From positions 358,542-422,541 of the forward strand of contig VXYS01000006.1 of the NCBI GenBank assembly GCA_009845905.1: a stretch of 64,000 bases of DNA. Reading direction: 5' to 3'. Numbering within the stretch: position 1 is the stretch's first letter; each line of letters starts with the position of its first letter. The translations under genes were made by a program, and so were the position numbers. A model generated the notes under the pieces. The model was not told where the DNA came from and ran no database searches. It saw only the letters and a program-made list of their open reading frames with translations. Of the stretch, positions 33,404 to 42,268 are shown piece after piece. The stretch is from Gammaproteobacteria bacterium. GTDB lineage: Bacteria > Pseudomonadota > Gammaproteobacteria > Steroidobacterales > Foliamicaceae.

Positions 33404-33724
33404 TCAGTTCAGGCCGTGGTGCGGCGCTTCCCGGGCGCGATGGTCGGCGAGTTTCTCCTTGTGGCGCCGAACCTGCCGGTCCAGCTTGTCGACCAGTTCA
33501 TCCAGGGCCGCCCTGAGGTCGTGGCGGACCGCGTCGGCGTGCAAGCGGCCCTGGCTGAGATGGACGGTCGCTTCGGCCTTGTAGTGCGATTTCTCCGCCG
33601 ACAATACGCAGTGAATCTGCGTGACCCGGCTGAAATGCCGCTTGATGCGTTTGAACTTGTTGCTGGCGTACTTTCTGGTGCGCGGTGTGATCTCCAGATG
33701 ATGGCCACTCAAGTTAAGCTGCAT
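33404..33724 (-). CDS. hpf: Ribosome hibernation-promoting factor (short HPF / YhbH-like)
   Basis: The 106-residue protein starts MQLNLSGHHLEITPRTRKYASNKFKRI and continues HFSRVTQIHCVLSAEKSHYKAEATVHLSQGRLHADAVRHDLRAALDELVDKLDRQVRRHKEKL, the standard short HPF sequence with its basic C-terminal helix. It binds the 30S subunit in stationary phase to inactivate or dimerise ribosomes. In most gammaproteobacteria it sits downstream of rpoN; here it is divergent from mutT and 13 bases from element B. The start has GGAGAAAC before it. Confidence 0.9.
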   Translation of the reverse strand: MQLNLSGHHLEITPRTRKYASNKFKRIKRHFSRVTQIHCVLSAEKSHYKAEATVHLSQGRLHADAVRHDLRAALDELVDKLDRQVRRHKEKLADHRAREAPHHGLN

Positions 33725-33767
33725 GCCGTTTCTCCATGTACTCGTAGCGGAATGTGTTCCTTCCATT

Positions 33768-34190
33768 ATGCACACTAGGATCACGGTAGCCGCCGGCGTC
33801 CTTCGGCGGGAAGACGGCCGCGTGCTCGTTGCGCGCCGCCCGCGGGGCAAGCACATGGCGGGCGCCTGGGAATTTCCCGGCGGCAAGGTCAGGCAGGGTG
33901 AAACGCCGCGCCGGACGCTGGACCGCGAACTCCGCGAGGAACTCGGGATTTCCGTTCGCCGCTCGACCGAGCTCATGAACTACGAACAGCAGTATCCGGA
34001 CCGCCTGGTCGAGCTTCATTTCTTCGCGGTGGAGGACTACGACGGCAGTCCCGGCGGCCGGGAAGGGCAGGAAATCTGCTGGGAATTTCCCGAAAACCTC
34101 GGTGGCATGGGATTCCTGCCGGCGGACCGCCCGCTGGTCGAATTGCTGATTCAGCAGACCGCCAGCCTGAAGGGAAAATCCGCCCGGTAA
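33768..34190 (+). CDS. mutT: NUDIX hydrolase, MutT-type 8-oxo-dGTP pyrophosphatase
   Basis: The 140-residue protein carries the complete Nudix box GGKVRQGETPRRTLDRELREELG, matching GX5EX7REUXEEXG, with the MutT-like opening ITVAAGVLRREDGRVLVARRPRGKHMAGAWEFPGG. MutT removes oxidised dGTP from the pool. The ATG at 33768 fits the family start; earlier in-frame codons lie over the divergent hpf leader. Its last 40 bases overlap the convergent zapD coding end. Confidence 0.9.
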   Translation: MHTRITVAAGVLRREDGRVLVARRPRGKHMAGAWEFPGGKVRQGETPRRTLDRELREELGISVRRSTELMNYEQQYPDRLVELHFFAVEDYDGSPGGREGQEICWEFPENLGGMGFLPADRPLVELLIQQTASLKGKSAR

Positions 34191-34945
34191 GGCTCCGAAG
34201 CATCCTTGCCGGAGGGTGTCTTGAAGAATCGGACGTGAATCTTGCTGCTTTCGGAAGCGCCGCTGACCTGCGGAAAGCAGGGTGCTTCGGCCGGCATCGC
34301 CACTCGAACCATCCACAGTTCATGGCCGCGGGTAATGGAAGCCGTGAACCCGCCGCGGCTGGCCGAGCAATCGCGGTACTCGCCGCGCTGGCGCAGCAGC
34401 GCCAGGAACCTGCGGTTTGCGTCCATCAGCGGCTGAAAGGCTTCGGTCCAGCGTTGGATGTCCTCCTGCCGCCGGTCCGGTCCTGAGCTCAGCCACCACT
34501 GGTACATCGGCAGGTCCACGGCCATTGCCGCATCCGTCACGGAGTCGCGTTGGCGCAACGCGCTGATCAGGGGATCGAATCGCAGCGTCCTGACTTCATT
34601 GGCTTTCAGTTGCGTCAGCTCGTTGCGGAACTCTTCCAGTTCCGCGAGAGTCGCCTGCAATCCTTCCTGATGAATGTCTTCGTGGGCGCGCAGGATTTCG
34701 TAGTTGCGTTGCAGGTAGTAGATTTGCTGCAGGAGTTGGGCGCGCAAGTCTTCGCGAAAAACCAGATCCAGCGCACTCAATACGGCATGCGCCGCGAACC
34801 GGTTCCGTTCCCGGCCGCGATAGCCGCGAGCTTGCTTCAGTTGCTGGTCGAGGACCTCCAGGCGCAGCAGCAGCCGGGTGGCGTCGCGCAAGGGGAACTC
34901 GTACAGGATGCCCGTAGAGGAGTGCGGACCGAAGGAGTCGTTCAT
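34151..34945 (-). CDS. zapD: Cell-division protein ZapD (YacF)
   Basis: The 264-residue protein shows the ZapD family sequence: GILYEFPLRDATRLLLRLEVLDQQL, SALDLVFREDLRAQLLQQIYYL, LRFDPLISALRQR and the late FRLAV-like end, a helical bundle that crosslinks FtsZ filaments. The chosen start ATG 34945 leaves a short leader before GILYE; a TTG at 34987 would extend it by 14 residues. The gene follows coaE in the pilD-coaE-zapD order common in gammaproteobacteria, but the usual yacG is missing, and mutT reads against it. The overlap with mutT is 40 bases. Confidence 0.88.
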   Translation of the reverse strand: MNDSFGPHSSTGILYEFPLRDATRLLLRLEVLDQQLKQARGYRGRERNRFAAHAVLSALDLVFREDLRAQLLQQIYYLQRNYEILRAHEDIHQEGLQATLAELEEFRNELTQLKANEVRTLRFDPLISALRQRDSVTDAAMAVDLPMYQWWLSSGPDRRQEDIQRWTEAFQPLMDANRRFLALLRQRGEYRDCSASRGGFTASITRGHELWMVRVAMPAEAPCFPQVSGASESSKIHVRFFKTPSGKDASEPYRADFPFRLAVC

Positions 34946-35008
34946 TCGAGGTGCGGCAGCGCCATCGTCGGCAATGTTATCGCGCAAACGCTTTCCGGCG
35001 CCACGGCG

Positions 35009-35626
35009 CTAGTGTTCGCTCAAGACCTTCGCCTGCCGGACATAAACGGCGTGGACTTCGTCAACTTTCCCGATAAGCCGGCGGCGCGATCCGTCGTTGA
35101 GTATGACGTCGTCGGCCATGGCGCGGCGCTGCCGCCGGCTTACCTGCGAGGCAAGAATGGCCATCGCCTGGCCTCGGGTGACGCCGTCCCGCTCCCGCAG
35201 CCGTCCGATTTGCAGTTTCCTCGGCGCGTCGATAACCAGCACCCGGTCGATTCCGTCGGTGAAGCCGGTTTCGACGAGCAGCGGAACGACCATCACGAGG
35301 TAGCTTCCCGCGGTCCTGCCGGCGCGCTCCCAGGCGGCCTTGCGGATGCGCGGGTGCAGGATGGCCTCGAGACGTTTTCGCGCTTCAGGGTTGGAAAAGA
35401 CATGCTCTCGAAGCCTGGCGCGATCCAGCGTTCCGTCGCCGCGGATCAGGCCCGCGCCGAATTGACGGCCGATTTCCGCAAGGGCAGGCATGCCGGCTTC
35501 GGTCTGTTCGCGTGAAATGACGTCGGTATCGACGACCGCCGCCCCCAGCGAGGCCAGCCGATCCGCGACCAGGCCCTTGCCGCTGGCGATTCCGCCCGTG
35601 AGCCCCACGGTAAATCGCGTGTTCAT
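35009..35626 (-). CDS. coaE: Dephospho-CoA kinase
   Basis: The 205-residue enzyme has the P-loop VGLTGGIASGKGLVADRLA, the DTDVISRE segment with the catalytic-type Asp, and HPRIRKAAWE with the conserved CoaE wording, and ends MADDVILNDGSRRRL. It phosphorylates dephospho-CoA in the last step of CoA synthesis. Its ATG (35626) overlaps the stop of pilD (ATGA), as often in this gene order. Confidence 0.95.
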   Translation of the reverse strand: MNTRFTVGLTGGIASGKGLVADRLASLGAAVVDTDVISREQTEAGMPALAEIGRQFGAGLIRGDGTLDRARLREHVFSNPEARKRLEAILHPRIRKAAWERAGRTAGSYLVMVVPLLVETGFTDGIDRVLVIDAPRKLQIGRLRERDGVTRGQAMAILASQVSRRQRRAMADDVILNDGSRRRLIGKVDEVHAVYVRQAKVLSEH

Positions 35627-36456
35627 GGTCCGGTCCATCCCGGCAGCAGGGCCACGTTGGGTCCCAGGAACAGCGCGAACACGCCGCCGGCCGCCAGGAA
35701 CGGGCCGAAGGGAATAGGTTGAGACAGGGAAGCACGTCCCAGGGCAATCAGGAGAAGCCCGCTCAATGCGCCGGCAACGGCCGCCGGCACCATCACCAGC
35801 GGCAGACCGTTGAATCCAAGCCACGCCCCCATTGCGGCGAGCAGTTTACAGTCGCCGAGGCCCAGCCCGTCCCTCTTCCGCAGTATTCGCCAGGCGCGAT
35901 TGAAGAGCCAGAGGAACGCGTAGCCTGCGATGGCGCCTGCGATCGCCTGCCCGGGGCCGGGAAAGGGCAGCAGGGCCGGCACAGACCCGCCGCCCGATTT
36001 CGGCGCCAGGCTGTAGGCGAGTCCAACCCACAGAAGGCCCAGAGTCAGGCGGTCCGGCAGCAGGCCGTGCTCGAAATCGATGAGCGCCAGCGCCACCAGC
36101 GCCGCACAGAACACGAGTGCCGCGATCGCCTCCGGGGAGGCTCCGAACGCATACCATGCGGTCAGGGCGAGCAGTGCGCAAAGCAGTTCGCTGAGCGGAT
36201 ACCGCCAGTGGATACGCTTGCCGCAATTCGCGCAGCGGCCGCGTTGCAGGAGAAACCCGACCAGCGGAATGTTGCTCCGCCAGCCTATGTGGGTCCGGCA
36301 TCCAGGACAGAAGGATCCCGGTTTGTCCAGCGCCAGGCCGCGTGGCAGCCGGTAAACCAGCATGCCTGCGAAACTGCCCAGGGCCAGCCCAAGCAAGACT
36401 GCCACGAGCGCCGTCCATGCCGGGGCCGTTAGCCCAAGCTGAAAATTCCAGTACAA
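35623..36456 (-). CDS. pilD: Prepilin peptidase (type IV pilus / type II secretion)
   Basis: The 277-residue membrane enzyme has the zinc-type Cys pairs C50-x2-C53 and C75-x2-C78 in its cytoplasmic loop, the catalytic Asp in ALIDFEHGLLPD (D127), and the second Asp in GLGDCK (D202), with about eight membrane spans. It cleaves and N-methylates prepilins and pseudopilins. It lies downstream of pilC but is separated from it by hairpin element D and 198 bases, so it may be transcribed separately. It probably serves both the pilus and the gsp system. Confidence 0.95.
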   Translation of the reverse strand: MYWNFQLGLTAPAWTALVAVLLGLALGSFAGMLVYRLPRGLALDKPGSFCPGCRTHIGWRSNIPLVGFLLQRGRCANCGKRIHWRYPLSELLCALLALTAWYAFGASPEAIAALVFCAALVALALIDFEHGLLPDRLTLGLLWVGLAYSLAPKSGGGSVPALLPFPGPGQAIAGAIAGYAFLWLFNRAWRILRKRDGLGLGDCKLLAAMGAWLGFNGLPLVMVPAAVAGALSGLLLIALGRASLSQPIPFGPFLAAGGVFALFLGPNVALLPGWTGP

Positions 36457-36519
36457 ATTCCCGTTCCGATCTTCCGGCGATCACGCCCGCCTCGAATTAT
36501 CGCCCCAGCGCTAACTGAA

Positions 36520-36630
36520 GGCCGCATCCGCATCCTTCCTTCCGGAACCTTGCGAGGCCAGGACGGCCGAGCAGAGCCCACAGGGATGTGCTTGCCGGCG
36601 TGTTCCGGAAGGAAGGGTGCGGATGCGGCC
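36520..36630. repeat. Large hairpin element D (29-bp arms, different loop) inside the pil cluster
   Basis: Arms at 36520-36548 and 36602-36630 are inverted repeats of 29 bases with one mismatch, and that position forms a G-T wobble. The loop of 53 bases (36549-36601) contains inner GGCCAGGACGGCC and does not obviously share the core of A-C, although the overall size and shape are the same. The arms can be extended imperfectly outward by CGCCCC/GGGGC. It splits pilC from pilD. Confidence 0.85.
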
Positions 36631-36654
36631 GCGGGGCTATCGTTCCCGGCGCGT

Positions 36655-37854
36655 TCAAATGACCGAGCCCATCCGGAAAATCGGCAAATACATGGCCAGC
36701 ACAAGCCCCCCGATCAGTATGCCGAGTATCGCCATGAGCAGCGGTTCCAGCAGCGCGCCCAGGCGGTCGGCGGACGACTGCAGTTCCTCCTCGTAGCGCT
36801 CCGCCAGGTGCAGGCACATTTCGCTCAGTCGCCCGGTTTCCTCCCCCACGCCCAGCATCCGGACAAGCGCGGGCGGCAGCGCGTGGACATAGGCCATTGA
36901 GCGCGTGAGGCTCTGCCCCGTCTCCACGTCGTCCCGGGCCTGCCGAATGGCCGATTCGTATACCCGGCTCCCGCAGGCGCCCGCGGCTCCGTCCAGCGCC
37001 TCGATCGCCGGCAGGCCCGCGTCGAGAAGGGTCGCCAGCGTGCGCATGAATCGCGCCAGGGCCGCGCGGGCAAAAAGTCCGCCCAGCATCGGCAGGCGCA
37101 GCTTGAGTCGGTCCTCCAGCATGCGCAGCCCGGGCAGGCGCTTGCGCAGCCATGCTTGCAACAGGACGGCCGAGACTGCCGTGACCAGCCAGGCGAGCCC
37201 GTCTTCGCGCAGGCGTTCGGACAGGGTGACGACGAGACGGGTGAGCGGCGGAAGTCCGGCTCCATATCCGGCGAACATGCGCTCGAATTCCGGTACGACG
37301 TAGATCAGCATCAGTCCGACCACGACAACGGCGATTCCCAACACGGCCGCGGGATAGCTCAGCGCGGAAGACATCTTCTTGCGTATCCGCTCGCGCCTCT
37401 CCAGCCAGGTGGCCAGGTTGGCCAGCAGATCCGGGAGGCGTCCCGAGCGCTCGCCCGCCGCCACCAGGCTGACGTGGAGCCCGCCGAAGTGCTTCGGGTG
37501 GCGCCTCAGGGCGTCGCTAAGCGGGTTGCCCGCCGCGACCTCTCGCGAGAGCGTCTCCAGCAATTCCTGGATGCGGACCTGGTGCTGGCTCTCGGCGGTG
37601 ATATCGAGCGCCTCGACAACCGGGAGGCCGGCCCTGAGGACGGTGGCGAGTTCGCGCACCATGAACGCGATATCCGCCGGCTTGATTGCGCGGCGCTGAC
37701 TGCGGCTTGGCCGCATGGCGCTTACCCTGATGGGCGTAACGCCGTCACGTTGCAGTTCCGCGCGAACGTTCGCCGCGCTGATGTCGCGCCGCGAACCCTT
37801 GAGCAACCGCCCGTCGCGCGCCCGCCCTTGCCAGGAATAGCTGCTTTTGGACAT
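36655..37854 (-). CDS. pilC: Type IV pilus inner-membrane platform protein PilC (GspF family)
   Basis: The 399-residue protein has two GspF domains, each with an alpha-helical cytoplasmic part and membrane spans (IAFMVRELATVLRAGLPVVEALD and SALSYPAAVLGIAVVVVGLMLIYVVPEFERMF, then the second domain with FMRTLATLLDAGLPAIEALD and LLEPLLMAILGILIGGLVLAMYLPIF). PilC anchors the ATPase and coordinates pilus assembly. It starts two bases after the pilB gene ends, so pilB and pilC are co-transcribed. A paralogue, gspF, is at 49070-50278. Confidence 0.93.
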   Translation of the reverse strand: MSKSSYSWQGRARDGRLLKGSRRDISAANVRAELQRDGVTPIRVSAMRPSRSQRRAIKPADIAFMVRELATVLRAGLPVVEALDITAESQHQVRIQELLETLSREVAAGNPLSDALRRHPKHFGGLHVSLVAAGERSGRLPDLLANLATWLERRERIRKKMSSALSYPAAVLGIAVVVVGLMLIYVVPEFERMFAGYGAGLPPLTRLVVTLSERLREDGLAWLVTAVSAVLLQAWLRKRLPGLRMLEDRLKLRLPMLGGLFARAALARFMRTLATLLDAGLPAIEALDGAAGACGSRVYESAIRQARDDVETGQSLTRSMAYVHALPPALVRMLGVGEETGRLSEMCLHLAERYEEELQSSADRLGALLEPLLMAILGILIGGLVLAMYLPIFRMGSVI

Positions 37855-37855
37855 T

Positions 37856-39577
37856 TCAATCCAGGCCTGTTGCGGATGTGGTCACGCGGTTGATTTCCTC
37901 CAGGCTGGTAATGCCGTCACGGACCTTCCGCAGTCCGGAATCGCGCAGCGTGGAGACGTTCTCGCTGCGGGCCTGGGATTCGATCGCGGCAATCGGAGCG
38001 CCGTCCAGTATCAGGCGCCGCAGCGCCGGCGAAATAGGCATGACCTGGAACACCCCCACGCGGCCACGGTAACCGTCGGCGCAGTGACGGCAGGCGCCGT
38101 GGCCGGCGGCGCGATAGAGACGTGTACCGGCGGGCAGGATGTCCTCGCCGACCCCCAGCCCGCGGAGTGCTTCTTCGTCCGGCGAATCGTGCTGGCGGCA
38201 TTCGGGGCACAGCCGCCGGGCGAGGCGCTGCGCGACGATCAGGTGGACCGAGGCGGCCGCGTAGGGCGGAACCTCAAGGTCGCGCAGGCGGGTCAGCGAG
38301 GCGGGAGCGTCCTCCGTGTGTAGCGTGGAAAGCACGAGATGGCCGGTCTGGGCGGCGCGCACGGCGATTGCGGAGGTTTCCGCGTCGCGTATCTCGCCCA
38401 CCATGATCACGTCCGGGTCCTGCCGCAAAAATGCCCGCAGCGCACTGGCGAAGGTCAGCCCGGCGGCGCGGTTCACATTGACCTGGTTGACGCCGGCAAG
38501 CTGGATTTCGCAGGGATCCTCGACCGCGCTGATGTTGCGTTCCTGTACGTTGAGGCGCTCCAGGGCCGCGTACAGCGTCACGGTTTTGCCGCTGCCGGTG
38601 GGTCCGGTGACCAGGATCATTCCCTGGGGGCGATCCAGCGCTGCAAGGAAGTGAGCCTGCTGGCGCGGGGTCATGCCCAGTTCATCCAACGCCGGGAGCG
38701 ACGCGCCCGAATCCAGGATCCGCACCACGGCCTTTTCTCCGTAGAGGGTGGGCAGGGTATTCATGCGCAGGTCGACCTTGCGCCGGTTCGGCAGGCGTAG
38801 CCGGATTCTTCCGTCCTGCGGTGCGCGCCTTTCGGCGATGTCCAGTCGGGCCAGGACCTTGAGCCGCGCGCAGACCTTGGCCGCCAGCCCGGCCGGCGGC
38901 CGGGCCGCGATCCTGAGCAGGCCGTCGATGCGCAGGCGTACGCGGTATTCGTCCTCGTACGGCTCGAAGTGGATGTCCGATGCGCCCTGGCGTATGGCGT
39001 TCAGCAGGATGCCGTTGACGAAGCGCACGACCGGCGCTTCGTCGACGGAGGCCACGATGGCCGGGTCTTCCTCATGCGGCGTTTCGGCCTCGAACTCCAT
39101 GGGCGGCAATTCGTCCGTCAACAAATCGCCCTCCGCCGGACCCGCGTCCGCCGACCGCAACCGCGCCGCCAGTTTTCGATGCTCCACGACGACGGCGCAG
39201 GGCTTGAGGCCCGTGCGCCGGCGCACTTCATCGAGCACCGTGATCTGCGCGGGATCCGCCAGGCCGAGGACCAGCCTGTCCCCATCCGCCGCCAGGGCGG
39301 CCAGACCATGCGAGGCCAGGAAATCGTGATCGATTTCGCCGGCCGGCGCCGTCATCCCGGCCAGGCGGTCGAGGTCGAGCACGGGCAGGCCGAACTCGCG
39401 CGCGATCGCTCCGGTCAGCCGCGCCGCATCGACTTCGTCGCGTTCGGCCAGCCAGGCAACGAGGCCCGCGTCCGAGACGCTCAGCTCGCGTTCCGCCAAG
39501 GCCAGCGTGTCGCGCCCCACTATGCCCAACGCCATCAGGCGCTTGCCGAGCGGGCTCGTGAGCGCGCCGTGTTCCAT
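37856..39577 (-). CDS. pilB: Type IV pilus assembly ATPase PilB
   Basis: The 573-residue protein has an N-terminal MshEN-type domain (about 1-150, LAEREL...FGLPVLDLDRL), then the secretion ATPase with IHFEPYEDEYRVRLRIDG, Walker A ILVTGPTGSGKTVTLYAAL, the Asp box VEDPCEIQL, the Walker B-like DPDVIMVGEIRDAETSA and the His box. Unlike gspE here, it retains the zinc-type Cys set around LCPECRQHDS and GHGACRHCADGYRG. It powers pilus extension. The start is ATG 39577, or GTG 39580 one codon earlier. pilA lies upstream on the same strand. Confidence 0.95.
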   Translation of the reverse strand: MEHGALTSPLGKRLMALGIVGRDTLALAERELSVSDAGLVAWLAERDEVDAARLTGAIAREFGLPVLDLDRLAGMTAPAGEIDHDFLASHGLAALAADGDRLVLGLADPAQITVLDEVRRRTGLKPCAVVVEHRKLAARLRSADAGPAEGDLLTDELPPMEFEAETPHEEDPAIVASVDEAPVVRFVNGILLNAIRQGASDIHFEPYEDEYRVRLRIDGLLRIAARPPAGLAAKVCARLKVLARLDIAERRAPQDGRIRLRLPNRRKVDLRMNTLPTLYGEKAVVRILDSGASLPALDELGMTPRQQAHFLAALDRPQGMILVTGPTGSGKTVTLYAALERLNVQERNISAVEDPCEIQLAGVNQVNVNRAAGLTFASALRAFLRQDPDVIMVGEIRDAETSAIAVRAAQTGHLVLSTLHTEDAPASLTRLRDLEVPPYAAASVHLIVAQRLARRLCPECRQHDSPDEEALRGLGVGEDILPAGTRLYRAAGHGACRHCADGYRGRVGVFQVMPISPALRRLILDGAPIAAIESQARSENVSTLRDSGLRKVRDGITSLEEINRVTTSATGLD

Positions 39578-39592
39578 CACGGTACTCAGGGA

Positions 39593-40075
39593 TCAGGAGC
39601 GGCAGGTTTGAGGCAGGTAGGAGTTCTCCAGGTCGGTAGCGGCTTCCTCCGCCCCGAGCGCTTCCCCTTCGGGCGCGGGGGCGTTGCCGCACCTCCACAG
39701 CAGCGTGGCGCCATCGTCCGCCACATACGGCGTCAGGTAGAGCACCTTGTCCCTGATGATGCGATTGGCTTCATTGCCGAAGGTGACGACCACTTCGCTG
39801 TCGACGATGTCCACGGAGGCGACATAACGTCCCTGCGTATCCGCCGCATCCGCGCTCAAACCGGCTTCTTCCCGGTTTTCCGGCCCGCTGCCGCTCCCCA
39901 CATAGGTCTCGGTGACGGCATTGCGAGTCTGCACGGACAGCGCCAGGCCTTCCTGGACCTGAGCGCGTATCGTGTAGTCCTGGTAGGCGGGAATCGCCAG
40001 GGCCGCCAGAATGCCGATGATGGCGATGACGATCAGCAACTCCACCAGGGTAAATCCTTGTGACCTGTGTTGCAT
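39593..40075 (-). CDS. pilA: Type IV major pilin PilA
   Basis: The 160-residue prepilin has a short basic leader MQHRSQG, cleaved before F in FTLVELLIVIAIIGILAALAIP, with Glu at mature position 5. The N-terminal hydrophobic helix is typical of class IVa pilins. The C-terminal region has a Cys pair (WRCGN...PQTCRS) that would form the D-region disulfide. The ATG at 40075 has AAGGA at 40085-40089; an in-frame TTG three codons earlier is less likely. A sigma-70-like promoter lies at 40107-40135. It starts the pilA-pilB-pilC block. Confidence 0.93.
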   Translation of the reverse strand: MQHRSQGFTLVELLIVIAIIGILAALAIPAYQDYTIRAQVQEGLALSVQTRNAVTETYVGSGSGPENREEAGLSADAADTQGRYVASVDIVDSEVVVTFGNEANRIIRDKVLYLTPYVADDGATLLWRCGNAPAPEGEALGAEEAATDLENSYLPQTCRS

Positions 40076-40106
40076 GGCATCCAATCCTTATGCGCGAAAG
40101 GCCGCC

Positions 40107-40135
40107 AGAATAAGGCAGGCCCAGGGGGCGCGCAA
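40107..40135 (-). promoter_or_regulatory. Candidate sigma-70 promoter for pilA
   Basis: On the minus strand TTGCGC (40135-40130), 17 bases, and TATTCT (40112-40107) form a plausible -35/-10 pair, giving a leader of about 25 bases to the pilA ATG. I looked for a sigma-54 (GG-N10-GC) promoter, which many pilA genes use, and did not find a good one in this interval. Confidence 0.45.
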
Positions 40136-40225
40136 GCGCGAATTCGCCCGCGTTTGAGCGCAATTTCCGGCGCCGATCCGGCGCTTCGCTTGCGCGACTT
40201 TGCGCTATTGATTCAGAATGCCCGC

Positions 40226-41386
40226 GTGAATCTGCACGAATACCAGGCAAAGGCTCTGCTGAGCCGCTACGGCGTGCCGGTCGCCTCCGGGAGGGCGGTG
40301 TCCTCCGGGGAGGATGCCGCGGCGGCGGCAGGCGATCTCGGCGGCGAAAGGTGGGTCGTCAAGGCCCAGGTGCACGCCGGAGGGCGGGGCAAGGGCGGCG
40401 GCGTCAAACTCTGCGATTCACCGGAGGCCGTGCGCGAATCCGCGGAACGGTTGCTCGGCAGGCGGCTTGTGACCCCGCAAACCGGCCCGGAGGGGCTTCC
40501 GGTTGAGAAGGTCTATGTTGAGCAGGCCAGTTCGATCGACCGCGAGCTCTACCTGAGCCTGCTGATCGACCGGGCCGATGAATGCGCCTGTTTTGTGGGG
40601 TCCGCCGCCGGGGGCATGGACATAGAAGAAGTCGCCCGCGTGACGCCGGAGAAAATCGCACGGGTAAAGGTGCGGGCGGCCACTGGAATCATGCCCTACG
40701 CGGGCCGGCGCCTGGCCAGGGTGTTTGGACTTGAGGACGCGGCAGCCCGGGAGATGCATGATCTGGCCGGCGCCCTGTATCGCCTGTTCGACGAATGCGA
40801 CGCAAGCCTCATTGAGATCAATCCCCTGGTGGTTACCGGGGAGGGGAGGCTGCTGGCCCTGGATGCCAAGATCGCGGTGGAGGGCAACGCGCTGTTCCGG
40901 CAGCCGAACCTGGCCGGCCTGAGGGATCCGGGACAGGAAGACGAGTTGGAGCGGCGCGCTCAGGAAGTGGGCCTGAGCTATGTTTCCCTGGACGGTTCGA
41001 TCGCCTGCATGGTCAACGGCGCGGGGCTGGCGATGGCGACAATGGACCTGATCAAGCTGCAGGGGGGCGAGCCGGCCAATTTCCTGGATGTGGGAGGAGC
41101 CGCCGATTCGGCCCGGGTTGCGGCCGGCTTCCGGTTGATTCTCTCGAATCCCAGGGTCCGCGCCATCCTTGTGAACATCTTCGGCGGCATCGTGCGCTGC
41201 GACGTAATCGCGGAGGGTATTCTGCAGGCCGTGCGCGAGGCCAGCGTGGACGTTCCGGTTATCGCCCGCCTGGAGGGTACGAATGCCGAGCGCGCGCGCG
41301 CCATGCTTGACGAGAGCGAACTGACGGTAACGGCTGCGTCGGATCTGGCGGATGCGGCCCGCATCGCCGTCGAGATGGCGGCGTGA
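40226..41386 (+). CDS. sucC: Succinyl-CoA synthetase (ADP-forming) beta subunit
   Basis: The 386-residue protein begins (GTG) [18 protein letters not shown] and carries [20 protein letters not shown], the ATP-grasp elements [35 protein letters not shown], and [39 protein letters not shown] followed by [20 protein letters not shown]. It makes succinate and ATP from succinyl-CoA in the citric acid cycle. The GTG start is set by homology to the usual MNLHEYQAK opening. Its stop overlaps the sucD start (GTGA). Confidence 0.96.
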   Translation: MNLHEYQAKALLSRYGVPVASGRAVSSGEDAAAAAGDLGGERWVVKAQVHAGGRGKGGGVKLCDSPEAVRESAERLLGRRLVTPQTGPEGLPVEKVYVEQASSIDRELYLSLLIDRADECACFVGSAAGGMDIEEVARVTPEKIARVKVRAATGIMPYAGRRLARVFGLEDAAAREMHDLAGALYRLFDECDASLIEINPLVVTGEGRLLALDAKIAVEGNALFRQPNLAGLRDPGQEDELERRAQEVGLSYVSLDGSIACMVNGAGLAMATMDLIKLQGGEPANFLDVGGAADSARVAAGFRLILSNPRVRAILVNIFGGIVRCDVIAEGILQAVREASVDVPVIARLEGTNAERARAMLDESELTVTAASDLADAARIAVEMAA

Positions 41387-42252
41387 GCATCCTGGTCGAT
41401 TCATCCACCCGGGCGATCTGCCAGGGTCTGACCGGCCGCCAGGGCCGCTTCCACGCCGAGCAATGCCTGGAATACGGCACGCGCATCCTGGCCGGCGTGA
41501 CCCCGGGGCGGGGCGGCCAGGAATGTCTGGGACTGCCGGTTTTCGACACGGCCGAGGAGGCCGTGCAGGCGACCGGCGCCGACACCAGCCTGGTGTTCGT
41601 CCCCGCGCCTGCCGCCGCCGACGCGATCATGGCCGCCGCCGACGCCGGCATCCGCCTGATCGTCTGCATTACCGAGGGGGTTCCGGTCCTCGACATGGTG
41701 CGCGTCAAGGCGGCGCTGAAGTCCTTTGATTGCCGCCTGCTCGGGCCCAACTGTCCGGGCGTGATCACGCCGGGACAATGCAAGCTGGGCATCATGCCCG
41801 GCTTTATCCACGAGCCGGGCCGCATCGGCATCATTTCGCGCTCGGGAACGCTCACCTACGAAGTGGTGCATCAGACCACCGCGCACGGTCTGGGGCAGAC
41901 GAGTTGCGTCGGCATCGGCGGCGACCCCGTGCGCGGATTGAATTTCATTGACTGCCTGGAGATGTTCGAGCGGGACCCGGAGACGGAGGGCATCGTCATG
42001 GTGGGCGAGATCGGCGGTACCGACGAGGAAAAGGCCGCCGAATACATCTCAAGCGAGGTGTCCAAACCGGTCGTGGCCTATATCGCCGGCGTGACCGCGC
42101 CTCCCGGGAAACGGATGGGCCATGCGGGTGCGATCGTCGCCGGGGGGCAGGGCACGGCGGAAGCCAAGTACGACGCGCTTCAGGCCGCGGGCGTCGCCGT
42201 GACCCGTTCCCCCGCGGAGATCGGCGCAACCATGGCGAAGGCGCTTTCCTAG
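41383..42252 (+). CDS. sucD: Succinyl-CoA synthetase alpha subunit
   Basis: The 289-residue protein has the CoA-binding fold with [45 protein letters not shown], the [42 protein letters not shown] stretch, and the catalytic His in [10 protein letters not shown], which is phosphorylated during the reaction. The GTG start overlaps the sucC stop by four bases. Next is nadE after 16 bases, so a three-gene transcription unit is likely. Confidence 0.96.
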   Translation: MSILVDSSTRAICQGLTGRQGRFHAEQCLEYGTRILAGVTPGRGGQECLGLPVFDTAEEAVQATGADTSLVFVPAPAAADAIMAAADAGIRLIVCITEGVPVLDMVRVKAALKSFDCRLLGPNCPGVITPGQCKLGIMPGFIHEPGRIGIISRSGTLTYEVVHQTTAHGLGQTSCVGIGGDPVRGLNFIDCLEMFERDPETEGIVMVGEIGGTDEEKAAEYISSEVSKPVVAYIAGVTAPPGKRMGHAGAIVAGGQGTAEAKYDALQAAGVAVTRSPAEIGATMAKALS

Positions 42253-42268
42253 CCGCACCGTCCGCGCC

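Noticed and set aside
40085..40225. Sigma-54 promoter for pilA
   Set aside because: No GG-N10-GC pair at a suitable distance was found; a sigma-70-like pair fits better.
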